A stretch of 64,000 bases of DNA, taken from positions 1 to 64,000 of the forward strand of contig JAEWBY010000055.1 of the NCBI GenBank assembly GCA_023390905.1. The letters are read 5' to 3'. Source of the DNA: Pseudomonadota bacterium (GTDB lineage: Bacteria; Pseudomonadota; Gammaproteobacteria; Xanthomonadales; Xanthomonadaceae). The notes beneath the pieces were generated by a model, which saw nothing but the letters and a program-made list of their open reading frames with translations, did no database searches and had not been told where the DNA came from. A program made the translations under genes and the position numbers. Position 1 is the stretch's first letter. Every line of letters starts with the position of its first letter. Positions 34,022 through 42,976 of this stretch are shown piece after piece.

Positions 34022-34152
34022 GGCGCAGCCGCGCCCTCAGTCGTGACCCGACGGCCCTGACTTCCTGTTTCCGCAGGATGGCTTCATGATCAAGCCGTCA
34101 TCTTCCCGGGCCGTGTTCCGGTGTCACGACTGAGGGCGCGGCTGCGCTTTTT
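34022..34152 (+). ncRNA. Candidate structured RNA or inverted-repeat element downstream of 6S RNA
   Basis: Two arms (34023-34047 and 34123-34147) are perfectly complementary over 25 bp, and the 3' arm runs into TTTTT (34148-34152). The 75-nt loop folds further: ACGGCCC (34051-34057) with GGGCCGT (34108-34114), TCCTG (34063-34067) with CAGGA (34074-34078), and GATGGCTT (34077-34084) with AAGCCGTC (34092-34099, one G-T pair, 7-nt loop). The last two compete by two bases. The whole looks like a branched RNA ending in an intrinsic terminator. It begins 12 bp after 6S RNA and ends 49 bp before ygfA. It has no coding frame of note. Alternatives are a plain long terminator for 6S, or a miniature inverted-repeat element; I saw no target duplication. 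Confidence 0.55.
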
Positions 34153-34200
34153 GTCGCGGCCGTCCTAGAATGTGGCGCCGCATGTCCTGTCCTGCTCCCC

Positions 34201-34790
34201 ATGCCTGTTGATCGAACCGCGCTCCGGCGCGAACTGCGCGCGCGCCGGCGTGCGCTGACCGCCGCCGAGCGCATCGCCGCGGCCGAAGCACTGGCCGACC
34301 GACTGCGTGCGCTGCCGTTCCTTCCTGCCGAAGGCTACGCCGCCGGCTACTGGGCGATGGACGGCGAGATCGGCCTGCACGCATGGCAGGTGCGCCTGCC
34401 GGCGGGCCTGGTTTACTGCCTGCCCGTGCTGCGCGGGGATGACACGCTCGGGTTTGCACCGTGGCGCGCCGGCGATCCGCTGGTGACCAACCGTTTCGGC
34501 ATACCCGAGCCCGACATCGATCCGGCCTCGTCACTCGATCCGGCGGCGATGTCGCTGGTGGTGATGCCGCTGGTGGGCTTCGACGGGCATGGCCATCGTC
34601 TGGGCATGGGAGGCGGCTGGTACGATCGCAGCTTCGCGTTCCGGCGCACGGCTTCCGCACCGCCCTGGCTGGTCGGCGCGGGCTTCGCGACCCAGCAGGT
34701 CCAGGCTCTCGATGCGCAGGACTGGGACGTGCCGGTGGACGCCATCTGCACCGAACGCGAAACCCTGCTCCCCTGCACCGGATCGTCCGC

Positions 34791-34794
<4 letters not shown>
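34201..34794 (+). CDS. ygfA: 5-formyltetrahydrofolate cyclo-ligase
   Basis: Converts 5-formyl-THF to 5,10-methenyl-THF with ATP. 197 residues. N-terminal LRRELRARRRALTAAER with the basic ATP-phosphate-binding residues, NRFGIPEPD, and the signature MPLVGFDGHGHRLGMGGGWYDRSF. Located after 6S RNA as in E. coli, where the two are cotranscribed; here the strong hairpin between them may reduce readthrough. Overlaps the next gene by four bases (ATGA). Confidence 0.95.
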
Positions 34795-35261
<467 letters not shown>

Positions 35262-35265
35262 GCAC

Positions 35266-35919
35266 GTGTCGCAGAATGAATCCAAGCGCCTGGCCGGCGA
35301 GAAGGCCATCGAGTTCGTCGAGGACGGCATGATCGTCGGTGTCGGCACCGGCTCCACCGTCGCGTTCTTCATCGACGCGCTGGCGCGGGTGAAGGATCGC
35401 ATCGCCGGTGCGGTGTCCAGTTCGGAGCAGAGCACCGAACGCCTGCGCGGCCACGGCATCGAAGTGCTGGATCTCAACGCGACCGGCCCGTTGTCGCTGT
35501 ACGTGGACGGCGCCGACGAGTGCGATCCGCACAAGCGCCTGATCAAGGGCGGCGGCGCGGCGCTCACGCGCGAGAAGATCATCGCGCAGGCGGCCGATCG
35601 CTTCGTCTGCATCATCGATCCCGCCAAGCAGGTGCCCGTGCTCGGGAAATTCCCGCTGCCGGTGGAAGTCATCCCGATGGCGCGCAGCCTGGTGGCGCGC
35701 GAGATCCTCGCCATGACCGGCGGCCAGCCGGTGTGGCGCGAGGGCGTGACCACCGACAACGGCAACTGGATCCTCGACGTGCACAATCTTTCGATCGTCG
35801 ATCCGGTGGGGCTGGAGCGCGAGCTCAACCAGATTCCGGGCGTGGTCAGCGTGGGGCTGTTCGCCCGGCGTCCCGCCGACGTGGTGATCATCGGCGGGCA
35901 GCCGCCGCAGGTGCTTTGA
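35266..35919 (+). CDS. rpiA: Ribose-5-phosphate isomerase A
   Basis: Interconverts ribose 5-phosphate and ribulose 5-phosphate in the pentose phosphate pathway. 217 residues with GTG start four bases after the EVE stop. Motifs: VGVGTGSTVAFFI, the catalytic DGADECD and LIKGGGAALTREKI, and HNLSIVDP near the end. No good Shine-Dalgarno, so translation may depend on coupling. Confidence 0.97.
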   Translation: MSQNESKRLAGEKAIEFVEDGMIVGVGTGSTVAFFIDALARVKDRIAGAVSSSEQSTERLRGHGIEVLDLNATGPLSLYVDGADECDPHKRLIKGGGAALTREKIIAQAADRFVCIIDPAKQVPVLGKFPLPVEVIPMARSLVAREILAMTGGQPVWREGVTTDNGNWILDVHNLSIVDPVGLERELNQIPGVVSVGLFARRPADVVIIGGQPPQVL

Positions 35920-35945
35920 CAACCCTTCAATTGCCGGGAGGCCAC

Positions 35946-36395
35946 ATGCGCATCCGTTTCCTGTTGTCCGGAGTGATGATTCTGCTCGCCAGTGGCTGCG
36001 CCAACGCCGGCAAGCCGTGGGTCGAACTGGCCGGCCAGCGTTATCAGGTGGAAATCGCCGATGACGACGCCGAGCGCGCGCGCGGACTGATGTTCCGCGA
36101 CCAGATGGACGCCAAGGCGGGGATGCTGTTCATCCATGACCGCGAGGAGCCGCAGGCGTACTGGATGAAGAACACGAAGATCCCGCTCGACATCCTCTAT
36201 TTCGACAACCAGCGCCGGCTGGTGGCGCAACGCCGCAATACCCCGCCGTGCTCGGCGGGTGATGGCTGCCCGTCCTATCCCAGCCACGCGCCGGCCCGCT
36301 ACGTGCTGGAGTTGAACGCGGGCGAGGCCGATCGGCTCAAGTTGCAGGACGGCGCCGAGCTGCGACTGGGCCAATCCATTCCGCCAGCCAAATAA
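35946..36395 (+). CDS. DUF192 lipoprotein
   Basis: 149 residues. Signal peptide with lipobox LASGC (Cys at residue 18) and Ala at +2. The DUF192 core follows: YQVEIADDDAERARGLMFRDQM, GMLFIHDREEPQAYWMKNTKIPLDILYFD and ARYVLELNAGEADRLKLQ. GGGAGG lies six bases before the ATG. Function unknown; secreted DUF192 proteins are small beta-barrels found widely in bacteria and archaea. Confidence 0.93.
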   Translation: MRIRFLLSGVMILLASGCANAGKPWVELAGQRYQVEIADDDAERARGLMFRDQMDAKAGMLFIHDREEPQAYWMKNTKIPLDILYFDNQRRLVAQRRNTPPCSAGDGCPSYPSHAPARYVLELNAGEADRLKLQDGAELRLGQSIPPAK

Positions 36396-36455
36396 AGCAT
36401 CCGCAACGCGCGCCCGGCCCTTGATCGGGCGCGTGATTGGCCGCAGTCTGACGGC

Positions 36456-37304
36456 ATGGGGGACATGCTGACATTGCCGGAATGGAACGCGCTGGCAGCC
36501 CAGGCCGACGAAGCCCTGCCGCTGCTGGAAACCGCGCTGCTGATCGCGCGCGATGAATATCCCGATCTGGACGCGGACGTGTACGACGCGCTCGTGCAGA
36601 GCCATGTCGCGCACCTGCGGGAGGAGATCGACGCGATCGCCTCATGGCCTCTGAAGATGGCCGCGATCAACCGCCATCTGTTCGAGGAGCTCGGATACAG
36701 CGGCGATCACGAGCAGTACTACGATCCGCGCAACAGCTATCTAAACCAGGTGTTCGAGCGCCGGCTCGGCAATCCGATCTCGCTGGCGATGGTGCAGATG
36801 GAAGTGGCGCGCCGCCTCGGCGTACCGCTGGACGGTGTGTCGTTTCCCGGTCATTTCCTCGTGCGGCTGCCAGTCGATGACGGCCTGCTGGTGATGGATC
36901 CCTTCAACGGCGGCCGCCCGCTGGGCGCGGACGAACTGCGCGAGCGCGCGCGTCCTCACCTGGGCGGCGACATTCCCGACGACAACGCGCTGCTGCGCAT
37001 CCTCGATCCGGCCAGCCACCGGGCGATCCTCGTGCGCGTGCTGCGCAATCTGCATGGCGTCTACGTCGAGCGGGATGAATGGGATCGCGCCGCGCGCAGC
37101 GCCGATCGCGTGCTCAAGCTGATTCCTGACCAGACCGATGCCCTGCGCGATCGCGGCATGGCCTATCTGAAAATGGACTACGCGCACGGCGCGCATGAAG
37201 ATCTGACGCGCTACCTGCAACTGGCTCCCGAAGCGCGCGACGCCGCCGAGATCCGCGAGCAGCTCATCGAACTCAACGCCACGCAGCCGCGGCGGAGGCA
37301 TTGA
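36456..37304 (+). CDS. SirB1-family protein (transglutaminase-like plus TPR)
   Basis: 282 residues, cytoplasmic. The N-terminal two thirds carry the transglutaminase-like core 2 fold: NSYLNQVFERRLGNPISLAMVQMEVARRLGVPLDGVSFPGHFLVR, where the Cys-His-Asp set of active transglutaminases is not complete (no Cys in the usual place). The last 70 residues form TPR-like helices (VYVERDEWDRAARSADRVLKLIP, DRGMAYLKMDYAHGAHEDLTRYLQL). Matches SirB1/UPF0162 proteins. An alternative start is Met4. Convergent with the rubredoxin gene across heptad array D. Confidence 0.9.
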   Translation: MGDMLTLPEWNALAAQADEALPLLETALLIARDEYPDLDADVYDALVQSHVAHLREEIDAIASWPLKMAAINRHLFEELGYSGDHEQYYDPRNSYLNQVFERRLGNPISLAMVQMEVARRLGVPLDGVSFPGHFLVRLPVDDGLLVMDPFNGGRPLGADELRERARPHLGGDIPDDNALLRILDPASHRAILVRVLRNLHGVYVERDEWDRAARSADRVLKLIPDQTDALRDRGMAYLKMDYAHGAHEDLTRYLQLAPEARDAAEIREQLIELNATQPRRRH

Positions 37305-37313
37305 GGGCGGAGC

Positions 37314-37453
37314 GGGAAGCGGCAGCCGGTAGCCGGTAGTCGGGAATCGGGATGGAGCCCGTGCGCTGATCGCTTTACGTAACGTCGCTTGGCGCACGCA
37401 ACCTCGCTTCGCGATCACCGGTTCCGGCTCCCGGTTACCCGCTCCCGGCTCCC
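37314..37453. repeat. Heptad repeat array D (SirB1-like/rubredoxin convergent gap)
   Basis: Direct units gggaagc, a 6-mer ggcagc, cggtagc, cggtagt, an 8-mer cgggaatc and gggatgg at 37314-37355. A 61-bp spacer contains the palindrome TTACGTAA. Inverted units accggtt, ccggctc, ccggtta, cccgctc, ccggctc lie at 37417-37451. It fills almost the complete gap between the two convergent stop codons. Confidence 0.8.
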
Positions 37454-37459
37454 TGCCTT

Positions 37460-37642
37460 TCACATCATCTCGAAATCGGCCTTGGTCACGCCGCAATCCG
37501 GACAGGTCCAGGTCTCGGGGATGTCCTCCCAGCGCGTGCCCGGGGCGATGCCTTCTTCGGGCAGGCCTTCGGCTTCGTCGTAGATGAAGCCGCAGACCAC
37601 GCACATCCAGGTGCGGTAGGTGGTGGCGGTCGTGTCACTCAT
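37460..37642 (-). CDS. Rubredoxin
   Basis: 60-residue mononuclear iron-sulfur electron carrier. Iron ligands are Cys14 and Cys17 in CVVCG and Cys47 and Cys50 in CPDCG, with the usual 29-residue spacing and conserved aromatic residues (YRTWMCVVC, FIYDE, TRWEDIPETW). A much longer open frame in phase is spurious. It is divergent from thiE; no rubredoxin reductase or alkane hydroxylase is adjacent, so the partner is unknown. Confidence 0.97.
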   Translation of the reverse strand: MSDTTATTYRTWMCVVCGFIYDEAEGLPEEGIAPGTRWEDIPETWTCPDCGVTKADFEMM

Positions 37643-37705
37643 CGGATAATGCACGGCAGGGGGCGCACCATTGTCCCACTCCTGTTTCCGTACCGGAAGT
37701 TCACG

Positions 37706-38332
37706 ATGACCGTCGCGCGGCCTCGCGGCCTCTACCTGATCACGCCCGATGAGCCCGATACCGAGCGACTGCTCGAGCGGGTCGTTCCGCTGCTCGAATC
37801 CGGTGGCGTGACGTGGTTGCAGTACCGCAACAAACTCGCCACGCAGCCGCTGCGCCACGCGCAGGCGATGGCGCTGCAATCGCAGTGCGCGCAGGCCGGC
37901 GTACCGCTGATCGTCAATGACGACGTGCATCTGGCCAGGGCGATCGGCGCGGCCGGGGTGCATCTGGGCGAGGACGATGGCGATATCGCCGCTGCGCGCG
38001 CGCTGCTCGGCCCGCAGGCGATCCTCGGCGCGTCCTGCTATGACGAACTCGACCGTGCGCGGGATGCGCTCGCCAGTGGCGCGAGTTACGTCGCCTTCGG
38101 CGCGTTCTTTCCCACCCTGAGCAAGCAGACCCACCGGCGCGCCACGCCGGCACTGCTGGGCCAGGCCGGCGCGCTCGGCGTGCCGCGGGTGGCGATAGGC
38201 GGCATAACCCCGGAAAATGCGCCCGCGCTGGTGGCCGCGGGCGCCGACCTGCTCGCCGTCATCGCGGGCGTGTTCTCCGCGCCGGATCCGCTCGCGGCTT
38301 TGCATGCCTACCGCCGCGCTTTCGGTCCCTGA
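37706..38332 (+). CDS. thiE: Thiamine-phosphate synthase
   Basis: Couples HMP-pyrophosphate and thiazole phosphate to thiamine phosphate. 208 residues, TIM barrel. GLYLITPDEPDTERLL, the pyrophosphate-contacting LQYRNK, PLIVNDDVHLARAIGAAGVHLGEDD, the phosphate loop region YVAFGAFFPTLSKQTHRRA and VAIGGITPENAPALVAAGADLLAVI are all recognisable. Start at MTVARPRG, preceded by CCGGAAG. No TPP riboswitch is visible in the 63-bp leader. Confidence 0.96.
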   Translation: MTVARPRGLYLITPDEPDTERLLERVVPLLESGGVTWLQYRNKLATQPLRHAQAMALQSQCAQAGVPLIVNDDVHLARAIGAAGVHLGEDDGDIAAARALLGPQAILGASCYDELDRARDALASGASYVAFGAFFPTLSKQTHRRATPALLGQAGALGVPRVAIGGITPENAPALVAAGADLLAVIAGVFSAPDPLAALHAYRRAFGP

Positions 38333-38371
38333 CCGCGCCGCGCTCCCTTCCGCTTGGCTACTGGAATCCCG

Positions 38372-39664
38372 ATGAACCACGATCAATCGCACGCCCTGTT
38401 CACCCGCGCCCGCGAGCTGCTGCCCGGCGGCGTCAATTCGCCGGTGCGCGCGTTCAAGTCGGTGGGTGGCGAACCGTTCTTCGTGCGGCGTGCCGAGGGT
38501 GCGTTCCTGCATGACGTGGACGGCAACCGCTACATCGATTACGTGGGCTCGTGGGGTCCGATGATCGTCGGCCACAATCATCCGGCCGTGCGCGATGCCG
38601 TGCAGGCCGCGATCCAGAACGGGCTGTCGTTCGGCGCGCCGACGCCCGCCGAAGTGACGATGGCCGAAACCATCACGCGGCTGGTGCCGTCCTGCGAAAT
38701 GGTGCGGATGGTGAACTCCGGCACCGAGGCCACGCTGTCGGCGATCCGGCTTGCGCGCGGCGCGACCGGACGCAGCCGCATCGTCAAGTTCGAAGGTTGC
38801 TATCACGGCCACGGCGATTCTTTCCTGGTGAAGGCCGGCAGCGGGATGCTCACGCTCGGCGTGCCGACCTCGCCCGGCGTTCCGGCCGGCCTGAGCGAAC
38901 TGACGCTGACGCTCAGCTACAACGATTTCGACGGCGCGACCGAACTGTTCGAACGACTCGGCAGCGAGATCGCCTGCCTGATCATCGAACCGGTGGTCGG
39001 CAACGCCAACTGCCTGCCGCCGCGCGAGGGTTACCTGCAACACCTGCGCGCGTTGTGCACGCAACATGGCGCGCTGTTGATCTTCGATGAAGTGATGACC
39101 GGCTTCCGCGTCGCGCTCGGCGGCGCACAGGCGCACTACGGCATCACCCCGGATCTGACCACCTTCGGCAAGATCATCGGCGGCGGCATGCCGGTGGGCG
39201 CCTACGGTGGTCGCCGTGACCTGCTCTCGCAGATCGCGCCGGCCGGCCCGATCTACCAGGCCGGCACGCTGAGCGGCAATCCGGTGGCGATGGCCGCGGG
39301 CCTGGCGATGCTGGATCTGATCCAGTCACCGGGTTTCCATGATCGCCTGGCGTCCGCCACGAACGCGCTCTGCGATGGCCTCGAAGCCGCCGCGCGCGAG
39401 GCCGGCGTGCCGTTCACCACCACCCGCGTCGGTGCGATGTTCGGCATGTTCTTCACCGATCAGTACGTCGATACCTACGCGCAGGCGGTGGCCTGCGATA
39501 CGGCCGCGTTCAACCGCTTCTTCCACGCGATGCTGGAACGCGGCGTGTTCCTTGCGCCGTCGGCGTTCGAGGCCGGCTTCATGTCGAGCGCGCACGATGC
39601 GGAGGTCATCGCGCAGACGATCGCCGCCGCACGCGAGGCATTCAAGGTGGTCGCCGCCGGATAA
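38372..39664 (+). CDS. hemL: Glutamate-1-semialdehyde 2,1-aminomutase
   Basis: PLP enzyme forming 5-aminolevulinate in the C5 heme pathway. 430 residues. N-terminal LLPGGVNSPVRAFKSVGGEP is characteristic; NSGTEATLSAIRLARG binds the cofactor phosphate; Lys267 in TTFGKIIGGGMPVGAYGG forms the Schiff base; GTLSGNPVAMAAGLAML follows. ATG 38372 chosen. Downstream of thiE by 39 bp and followed eight bases later by a HAD gene, so the three may form one transcript. Confidence 0.97.
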   Translation: MNHDQSHALFTRARELLPGGVNSPVRAFKSVGGEPFFVRRAEGAFLHDVDGNRYIDYVGSWGPMIVGHNHPAVRDAVQAAIQNGLSFGAPTPAEVTMAETITRLVPSCEMVRMVNSGTEATLSAIRLARGATGRSRIVKFEGCYHGHGDSFLVKAGSGMLTLGVPTSPGVPAGLSELTLTLSYNDFDGATELFERLGSEIACLIIEPVVGNANCLPPREGYLQHLRALCTQHGALLIFDEVMTGFRVALGGAQAHYGITPDLTTFGKIIGGGMPVGAYGGRRDLLSQIAPAGPIYQAGTLSGNPVAMAAGLAMLDLIQSPGFHDRLASATNALCDGLEAAAREAGVPFTTTRVGAMFGMFFTDQYVDTYAQAVACDTAAFNRFFHAMLERGVFLAPSAFEAGFMSSAHDAEVIAQTIAAAREAFKVVAAG

Positions 39665-39671
39665 CGGCGCG

Positions 39672-40289
39672 ATGACGCCGCCGCGCATCCGCCATGTGCT
39701 GTTCGATTTCGATGGCGTGCTCGCGCACTATCGGCACGCGTTGCGCATCGGGCACCTGGCGGAGTCCTGCGGTCACCCGCACGAACGCGTGCGCGAGGTG
39801 CTGTTCGCCTCGGGACTGGAAACCGAATACGACGGTGGCGCCATCAGCACCGAGTCGTATCTTTCCCGATTGAGCGAGGGCTTGGCGCGCAGGATCGACA
39901 GCGACACCTGGATCGCGGCGCGGCTGGCGGGCACTCAGGCCAACGACGGCGCCATCGCGCAGATCCTGGCGCTGGATCCGGCGATCGAACTCGGTGTCCT
40001 CACCAACAACGGTGTGCTGATGGCTCAGGCGATTCCGCGCATCGTCGCGCCCTTGTTGCCGCGCATCGAAGGCCGCGTGCTGTGCAGCGGCGCGCTGGGC
40101 GCGCGCAAGCCGGCCGTGGGCGTGTTCTCTCTGGCGATCGAACGACTCGGCTGGGCCGCACACGAGACGCTGTTCGTCGACGACGTGTTCGCCAACGTGC
40201 AGGGCGCACGCGCGGCGGGCCTGCACGCGGACACGGTCACCGATGCGCGATCCCTGCGGCGGGTGTTCAGGCGCTACGCGCTGGCGTAG
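39672..40289 (+). CDS. HAD-superfamily hydrolase
   Basis: 205 residues. Motif I is DFDGVL with both Asp present, motif II LTNNG, motif III Lys in ARKPAVGVFSLA, motif IV FVDDVFANVQGA. The cap looks like the small helical cap of phosphoglycolate-phosphatase-like enzymes. Probably a phosphatase; substrate not deducible. Starts seven bases after the hemL stop. Confidence 0.9.
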   Translation: MTPPRIRHVLFDFDGVLAHYRHALRIGHLAESCGHPHERVREVLFASGLETEYDGGAISTESYLSRLSEGLARRIDSDTWIAARLAGTQANDGAIAQILALDPAIELGVLTNNGVLMAQAIPRIVAPLLPRIEGRVLCSGALGARKPAVGVFSLAIERLGWAAHETLFVDDVFANVQGARAAGLHADTVTDARSLRRVFRRYALA

Positions 40290-40531
40290 CCGCACCCGGC
40301 GCAGCCTGTCGCATTGAACGCAGTCGCACTGGGATCGATCGGACCAGGACGAACGCGCCGCCGCATCTTCAACAATGGCAGGCCTGTTCCTCCTGCACTA
40401 CGCCATGCCGCGCAGGCAGTTCGCCTGCATCCGTTGCAACGACAGCGGCCATGCGATCGGAGGGACATGTTCTTGCGATGCAACCGCTCCGACGGTCCAG
40501 CGCACCCGGCATGCGCGTCGTGCGTCTGCGC

Positions 40532-41764
40532 TCAGCGCGCGGCGAACGCCTTCAGCGCCGCATGCAATCGCCTGCCGCCCTCGGCCAGTTCCTCATCGGT
40601 GATGTTCAGCGGTGGCACGAAACGCAGTACGTCCGGGCCCGCCTGCAACAGCAGCAGCCCATGCGCCGCGGCGTGGTCGAGAATCTCGCCCGCCCTGCCG
40701 GCGAAGGCCGGTTCAAGCACCGCGCCCAGCATCAGGCCGCGACCGCGCACCTGCGAGAACAGTCCCAGTTCGGCATTGATGCCATCGATAATCGCGCGCA
40801 ATGCGTTCGACTGCCGCGACACGTTGTCCGCGATCGCCTGCGTGGAAAGCTTGCGCAGCGAGGCGCGCGCCACCGCCGCGGCCAGCGGGTTGCCGCCGAA
40901 GGTCGTGCCATGCGCACCGAACTGCATCACCTCGGCCACGCGCGGACCGGCCAGCATCGCGCCCACCGGAAAACCACCGCCGAGCGCCTTGGCCAGCGTC
41001 ACGATGTCCGGCACCACACCGTCCTGCCAGTGCGCGAACAGCGTGCCGGTGCGGCCCATGCCGGACTGGATTTCGTCGAGCACCATCAATGCGCCGTGGT
41101 GATCACATAGCTCGCGCACCGCGGCGAGGAAACCTGGGGCAGCCGGCATCACGCCGCCCTCGCCCTGCACCGGTTCGAGCATCACCGCCGCCACATCGCC
41201 GGCGGCCATCGCCGCGTCCAAATGGGTGATGTCGTTGAAGTCGGCGTATCGGAAGCCACCGGGCAGCGGCTCGTAACCTTCCTGGTACTTGGGTTGCGCG
41301 GTCGCGGTGACCGCGGCCAGCGTGCGGCCGTGGAAACTGCCGCGGAAGGTGACGATGACACGCCGGTCCGGCGTGCGGCCCTGCAGGCTCGCCCACTTGC
41401 GCACGATCTTGATCGCGGCTTCGTTGGCCTCGGCGCCGGAATTGCACAGGAACACGCGGCTGGCGAAACGCGAGGCGGTGACCAGTTCCTCGGCCAGGCG
41501 CAGCGGCGGTTCGCTGTGGAACACGTTGCTGGTATGCCACAGCCTGCCGGCCTGTTCGATCAGCGCGGCGACCAGATCCGGATCGTTGTGCCCCAGGCCG
41601 CAGACCGCGATGCCCGCTGCCAGATCGATGTAGTCGCGCCCCTCGCTGTCCCACAACCGCGCGCCCTGCCCACGTTCGAGCACGACGTCGCGCTGGCGGT
41701 AGATCGGCAGGTAGAACTGCCTGCCCTTGGCGAGCAGATCGGAAACGGGCGTGGTCGAAGACAT
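40532..41764 (-). CDS. argD: Acetylornithine aminotransferase family protein
   Basis: Class III PLP aminotransferase, probably N-acetylornithine transaminase in arginine synthesis (possibly also succinyldiaminopimelate transaminase). 410 residues. FLCNSGAEANEAAIKIVRKW binds PLP phosphate, LVLDEIQSG-like MVLDEIQSGMGRTG, and Lys259 in VTLAKALGGGFPVGAM is the Schiff-base lysine. The 242-bp gap after the HAD gene contains nothing I can support; an in-frame Cys-rich ORF there runs into argD antisense and was dismissed. Confidence 0.93.
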   Translation of the reverse strand: MSSTTPVSDLLAKGRQFYLPIYRQRDVVLERGQGARLWDSEGRDYIDLAAGIAVCGLGHNDPDLVAALIEQAGRLWHTSNVFHSEPPLRLAEELVTASRFASRVFLCNSGAEANEAAIKIVRKWASLQGRTPDRRVIVTFRGSFHGRTLAAVTATAQPKYQEGYEPLPGGFRYADFNDITHLDAAMAAGDVAAVMLEPVQGEGGVMPAAPGFLAAVRELCDHHGALMVLDEIQSGMGRTGTLFAHWQDGVVPDIVTLAKALGGGFPVGAMLAGPRVAEVMQFGAHGTTFGGNPLAAAVARASLRKLSTQAIADNVSRQSNALRAIIDGINAELGLFSQVRGRGLMLGAVLEPAFAGRAGEILDHAAAHGLLLLQAGPDVLRFVPPLNITDEELAEGGRRLHAALKAFAAR

Positions 41765-41898
41765 GGCGGCAGGGGTGGCGGACGGCCGGATATTGTCGCC
41801 GATCCTTTGCCCGCGACGCAGGCGCCCCGGACAATCACGCGCCGTGCGAACGCGCGCCGCAGGACCGTGCCGCAGGTTCGATCAGCCCTGCGCCATGA

Positions 41899-42429
41899 TC
41901 AGGCGAAGGCGATCTCCGCGGCCGCCAGCGCCCGGATGCGCGGGCCGAAACTGGTGATGTCCGGCAGGGTGGCGTTGTGGTGCGTCCGGATCTGCTCGGC
42001 GCTGGCGTGCGGCTTGTCGTGGGTGGTGTGCGCGTCAGCGGCCAGCGTGACGCGGTAGCCGTGCGCGGCCGCGCTGCGCGTGGTGGTGTCCACGCAGAAT
42101 TCGGTCGCGTAGCCGCACAGCACCAGTTCTTCCACGCCGAGGAACGACAGCACTTCCTCCAGTCCGGTGCGCAGGAACGCATCGGGCGTGGTCTTGCGGA
42201 TCAGGCGATCCTCCGGCGCCACCTGCAGGCGGGCGTCCAGTTGCCAGCCCGTGCTGCCGGGTTCCATGTCACTGCGTTCATGCTGCACGAAGATCACCGG
42301 CACACCATCGGCGCGGGCCTGCGCGGTCAGTCGATTGATGCGTTCGATCACCGCCGGGGCATCGGCCGGCGGCGGTTCGGTCGCGAACAATCCGTTCTGC
42401 ACATCGATCACGATCAAGGCAAGACTCAT
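41899..42429 (-). CDS. Isochorismatase-fold cysteine hydrolase
   Basis: 176 residues. The catalytic triad of the nicotinamidase/isochorismatase-like cysteine hydrolases is complete: Asp9 (VIDVQNG), Lys79 (LIRKTTPDAF) and Cys112 (GYATEFCVDTT), with the cis-peptide GYATE loop just before the Cys. Active amidohydrolase of unknown substrate. Last member of a leftward cluster with glyoxalase, DoxX, HIT and SDR genes; the gap to the glyoxalase gene is 109 bp. Confidence 0.92.
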   Translation of the reverse strand: MSLALIVIDVQNGLFATEPPPADAPAVIERINRLTAQARADGVPVIFVQHERSDMEPGSTGWQLDARLQVAPEDRLIRKTTPDAFLRTGLEEVLSFLGVEELVLCGYATEFCVDTTTRSAAAHGYRVTLAADAHTTHDKPHASAEQIRTHHNATLPDITSFGPRIRALAAAEIAFA

Positions 42430-42538
42430 CGTTGTTCCCTGTGTGTGCGGTGTGTCGCCAGCTTCCCCGATCGGCGCGGTGAATCCAAGCCGGTCCGGCC
42501 GTCATTCGCGCACGAACGTTCAGCTCGCGAGCGGAAAC

Positions 42539-42961
42539 TTACCAGACGCCGGTGTTGGCCATCGATGCCCATGGCTCCTGCGGCGGCAGCGCGTCGCCCT
42601 TCTGCAGCAGTTCGATCGAGATGAGATCGGGCGTGCGCACGAAGGCCATGCGGCCATCGCGCGGCGGGCGGTTGATGGTGATGCCCAGCGATTGCAGGTG
42701 CGCGCAGAGCGCGTAGATGTCATCGACCTCGAAGGCCAGATGGCCGAAGTTGCGTGCGCTGCCGTAATCCTCGTCCGAACCCCAGTTGTAGGTCAGCTCG
42801 ACTTCCGCTTCCGGGTTTTCCGGCGCGGCGAAGTACACCAGGGTGAACTTGCCCGCTTCGTTGTCCATGCGGCGGGTCTGCTTCAGGCCCAGGCCTTCGG
42901 TGAAGAAACGGGAGGTGGCGTCCAGATCATGGACGCGGATCATGGCGTGCAGGTATTTCAT
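42539..42961 (-). CDS. Glyoxalase I-type lactoylglutathione lyase family protein
   Basis: 140-residue VOC protein close in layout to E. coli GloA. The likely metal ligands are His5, Glu55, His74 and Glu117, nearly the same positions as His5, Glu56, His74 and Glu122 in E. coli. The N-terminus MKYLHAMIRVHDLDATSRFF and NFGHLAFEVDDIYALC are as in glyoxalase I. Short form without the inserts of Zn-type enzymes, so probably Ni2+ dependent. Starts 15 bases after the DoxX stop. Confidence 0.88.
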   Translation of the reverse strand: MKYLHAMIRVHDLDATSRFFTEGLGLKQTRRMDNEAGKFTLVYFAAPENPEAEVELTYNWGSDEDYGSARNFGHLAFEVDDIYALCAHLQSLGITINRPPRDGRMAFVRTPDLISIELLQKGDALPPQEPWASMANTGVW

Positions 42962-42976
42962 TGCAATCTCGTTGTT

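Noticed and set aside
36406..36433. GC hairpin after the DUF192 gene as a terminator
   Set aside because: About 8 bp of stem with no T-tract, and the next gene follows in the same direction; too weak to call.
40290..40531. Cys-rich open frame starting at 40375 in the HAD/argD gap
   Set aside because: It runs into the antisense of argD, has no ribosome binding site and no clear metal motif spacing; the gap is otherwise featureless.
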